64,000 nt of DNA. It comes from Leptotrichia sp. oral taxon 498 (GTDB taxonomy: Bacteria > Fusobacteriota > Fusobacteriia > Fusobacteriales > Leptotrichiaceae). The stretch lies in assembly GCF_002240055.1 (NCBI RefSeq), contig NZ_CP016753.1, forward strand, positions 930,001 through 994,000, given 5' to 3'. The position numbers and the translations under genes are program-made. How positions within the stretch are numbered: the first letter of the stretch is position 1; each line of letters begins with the position of its first letter. Under the pieces are notes generated by a model. The model had not been told where the DNA came from. It saw only the letters and a list, made by a program, of their open reading frames with translations, and ran no database searches. Positions 62,092 through 64,000 of the stretch are shown here, in pieces.

Positions 62092-63282
62092 ATGAGCATA
62101 ATTTTAACATTGATATTACTTGGAGTTATAGTTTTAATTCATGAATCGGGACATTTTTTTATGGCAAAATTTTTTAAAATGCCTGTTTTTGAATTTGCGA
62201 TTGGAATGGGACCTAAGATTTTTTCACGGAAAAAGGGAGAGACGGTTTATTCAATTCGTGCTTTGCCGCTTGGAGGATTTGTCAATATTGGCGGAATGCA
62301 GCCAGAAGAGTTTGACTTTGAAAATTTTAAAAGAGAAAAAATTGATGAGATTGCCGAAATTTTGAAAGAAGAAGAAGATTTTAAAAATTTAGAAATGGAC
62401 GACGAAAAATTTGTGGACGAAGTGGAAAAAAGAGTGAATCTTGAAATGAGAGAAGAAGAAAAAAGACAAAATTACATTTCTAAAAATGGATTTTATACAA
62501 AATCTCCGTTCGCAAGATTTGCTGTTTTGATTGCTGGAGTTGTAATGAATTTTATTTCGGCAATAATTGCGATTTTTATAATGCTTTCTGTAACTAATAT
62601 GAAACCTATGGAATTGACAGAACCTGTTGTTGGTGTAGTTAGAAGCGACTCAAAAGTCAATGGGAAGCTGGAGAAAAATGATAAAATTTTGGAAATTAAT
62701 GGGAAAAAAATCCAAAATTGGAAAGAGATGACTAAAGAAATTTCAAAAATTGGTAAAAATTATAAAGACGAAGATATTTCGCTAAAAATCTTGAGAAATA
62801 ATAAAGAAATGACTCAAAATGTGAAATTAACTTATTACAGTGAAGCTAAATCAAATTTGCTTGGAATACAAGTTTTGCAAAAAAAATTGACTTTTGGAGA
62901 AAAGATAAATTCGACTTTTTATACATTTAAAGATTATTTTAAAATGACACTTGACGGTGTAAAAATGCTCGTCACAGGGAAAGTTGGAATGAATGATATG
63001 ACAGGACCTGTGGGACTTCCAAAAATTGTTGGAATGGCTTACAGTAACGGTGGTGCTTTGGCTCTGCTCGGTATATTTATTTTGATTTCAATAAATATAG
63101 GAATAATGAATTTGCTTCCGATTCCTGCTCTTGACGGAGGAAGAATTTTATTTGTTTTGCCAGAATTTTTCGGAATAAAAATTAATAAAAAAATTGAAGA
63201 AAAAATACATATTATCGGAATGATATTTTTGATGGCTATTATGTTAATAATAGTATTTTTTGATATAACAAAGTATTTTTAG
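62092..63282 (+). CDS. rseP: RseP-type site-2 intramembrane metalloprotease
   Basis: 396 residues. Zinc motif HESGH at 17-21 in the first membrane helix, a PDZ domain (~170-255: VVGVVRSDSKVNGKLEKNDKIL), and the second zinc site near MNLLPIPALDGGRILF. It cleaves membrane-bound anti-sigma factors or signal-peptide remnants. Between the first helix and the second there is an acidic/charged insertion (~75-130). GGGAGATG is upstream, and an ATG start at 62092 fits. Confidence 0.92.
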   Translation: MSIILTLILLGVIVLIHESGHFFMAKFFKMPVFEFAIGMGPKIFSRKKGETVYSIRALPLGGFVNIGGMQPEEFDFENFKREKIDEIAEILKEEEDFKNLEMDDEKFVDEVEKRVNLEMREEEKRQNYISKNGFYTKSPFARFAVLIAGVVMNFISAIIAIFIMLSVTNMKPMELTEPVVGVVRSDSKVNGKLEKNDKILEINGKKIQNWKEMTKEISKIGKNYKDEDISLKILRNNKEMTQNVKLTYYSEAKSNLLGIQVLQKKLTFGEKINSTFYTFKDYFKMTLDGVKMLVTGKVGMNDMTGPVGLPKIVGMAYSNGGALALLGIFILISINIGIMNLLPIPALDGGRILFVLPEFFGIKINKKIEEKIHIIGMIFLMAIMLIIVFFDITKYF

Positions 63283-63294
63283 AATAAAAAAATA

Positions 63295-63323
63295 TTGACA
63301 AAAGGGGGAAAAAATTATATTAT
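63295..63323 (+). promoter_or_regulatory. promoter of the tetR gene
   Basis: -35 TTGACA (63295-63300), 17-bp spacer, -10 TATTAT (63318-63323). The palindrome at 63331-63360 covers the expected start site. Confidence 0.7.
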
Positions 63324-63330
63324 ATTTATT

Positions 63331-63360
63331 ATATTAAGTGACTTATTAGTCATTTAATAT
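63331..63360. promoter_or_regulatory. 30-bp palindromic operator of the TetR regulator
   Basis: Arms ATATTAAGTGACTTA and TTAGTCATTTAATAT match as reverse complements at 13 of 15 positions, with a perfect core TGACT-TATT-AGTCA. It lies just downstream of the -10 element, ideal for autorepression. Confidence 0.7.
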
Positions 63361-63392
63361 AATAAAAAAATACGATTTTGGGAGAAGAAAAG

Positions 63393-63983
63393 TTGGCTAG
63401 AAGTTGTGAAAAGGAGAAAAAAAGAGAGAGAATTTTAAAAAAATCTTGGGAATTATTTAAAAAAAATGGGTATGAGGAGACAAAAATTGAGAGGATAACA
63501 AAGGAAGTGGGAATATCCAAAGGAAGTTTTTATACTTATTTTAAGACAAAAGAAGATGTTTTGTTCTCGATTTTGGAAAAAATAGAAATTGAAATTGAAA
63601 ATTCTATAAATGATATAGATACTTCTGAAGAACCGTCAAAAGTTTTGTATAATCTATTAGAAAAAAGAGTGGAGCTATTTTTGGGATATGTTCAAAATAT
63701 GAAATTGGAAAATTTGTATATTATGAAATCAGGTCAAATTGATGAATTTAAAAATAAAATAACTATCTTTTATACGACTTATATTAAAGAAAATATCATA
63801 AAAAATTATGGAAATAAAAAAATTTGGAATTTGGAAATTATTTCAAAATATATAAATTCTTCAATTGAAGGTTATTTTTTGGAAGAGATTTTTGAAAATA
63901 AAGGGGTAGATAAAGATTTTGAAAATAGAGCCAAAATAGCGATTAAAGAAATTGCAAGGTTCATAGATAGTGCATTAAAATAG
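63393..63983 (+). CDS. TetR-family transcriptional regulator
   Basis: 196 residues from TTG 63393 with GGGAGAAG upstream; another TTG at 63378 is in that site. The N-terminal helix-turn-helix is typical (RILKKSWELFKKNGYEETKI, GISKGSFYTYFKTKEDVLFSIL). The ligand-binding domain is not diagnostic. It is probably the first gene of an operon because a ribosome binding site follows directly; in relatives such regulators often precede efflux genes. Confidence 0.92.
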   Translation: MARSCEKEKKRERILKKSWELFKKNGYEETKIERITKEVGISKGSFYTYFKTKEDVLFSILEKIEIEIENSINDIDTSEEPSKVLYNLLEKRVELFLGYVQNMKLENLYIMKSGQIDEFKNKITIFYTTYIKENIIKNYGNKKIWNLEIISKYINSSIEGYFLEEIFENKGVDKDFENRAKIAIKEIARFIDSALK

Positions 63984-63990
63984 ACTTACG

Positions 63991-63996
63991 AGGAGG
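63991..63996 (+). promoter_or_regulatory. ribosome binding site of a gene beyond the window
   Basis: AGGAGG eight bases after the tetR stop, so the next gene is in the same operon and begins past the window. Confidence 0.6.
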
Positions 63997-64000
63997 AAAA

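Overview
The window reads as chromosome of an AT-rich, LPS-bearing Gram-negative anaerobe of the Fusobacteriota, most likely Leptotrichia or a close relative. This is an inference from strong AT bias, codon use, lpxK and a TonB system (outer membrane), and the mix of a diderm envelope with sepF and whiA. No 16S rRNA gene is present, so the genus is not proven.

Left part (1-24.8 kb): a cut-off alpha/beta hydrolase; a lysR gene split in frame by a TnpB-only IS605-type element; an SDR oxidoreductase; an HxlR regulator divergent from a nitronate-monooxygenase-like enzyme; a MATE exporter; an RluA pseudouridine synthase; a gene-free repeat-bearing stretch (9.4-10.3 kb); thiamine pyrophosphokinase; a two-component system; Ogt; a DUF1703-type AAA ATPase; rarA; a five-gene nickel-type ABC importer; and an MliC-type lysozyme-inhibitor protein.

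Middle part (24.8-41.3 kb) is the accessory region. It lies between a left-end remnant and a right-end remnant of an IS30-family element in the same orientation. It holds lipoproteins, two DUF6683-like paralogues, small signal-peptide proteins sharing a C-terminal tail, TraX-like and HrgC/DUF2628-like membrane proteins, a CPBP intramembrane protease, and a two-component system with a PepSY protein. Six promoters here share one architecture: an 18-bp CTCTCATTTTAYTTTAAT-like box, then exactly 15 bp, then a -10-like hexamer. One of them drives the two-component operon itself. I infer a locally encoded, autoregulated envelope regulon. A complete IS605-type element (tnpA + tnpB) sits directly upstream of that operon's box.

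Right part (41.3-64 kb) is mostly housekeeping on the + strand: tRNA-Arg (on the - strand), phosphoglucomutase, a DUF438/hemerythrin/PAS protein, exbB-exbD-TonB receptor-tonB, hemW, a YggS-type PLP protein, sepF, a MORN-repeat protein, whiA, lpxK, an unknown ORF that runs without a stop into serS, a GH25 lysozyme, class II aldolase, pyrG, yqeK, rseP, and a TetR regulator with a 30-bp palindromic operator. A ribosome binding site at the very end shows that another gene follows.

The most promising unexplained biology is the 25-39 kb regulon (shared promoter, tail-sharing small proteins, CPBP protease) and the two IS605/TnpB copies, one of which can be removed on paper to restore a 293-residue LysR.
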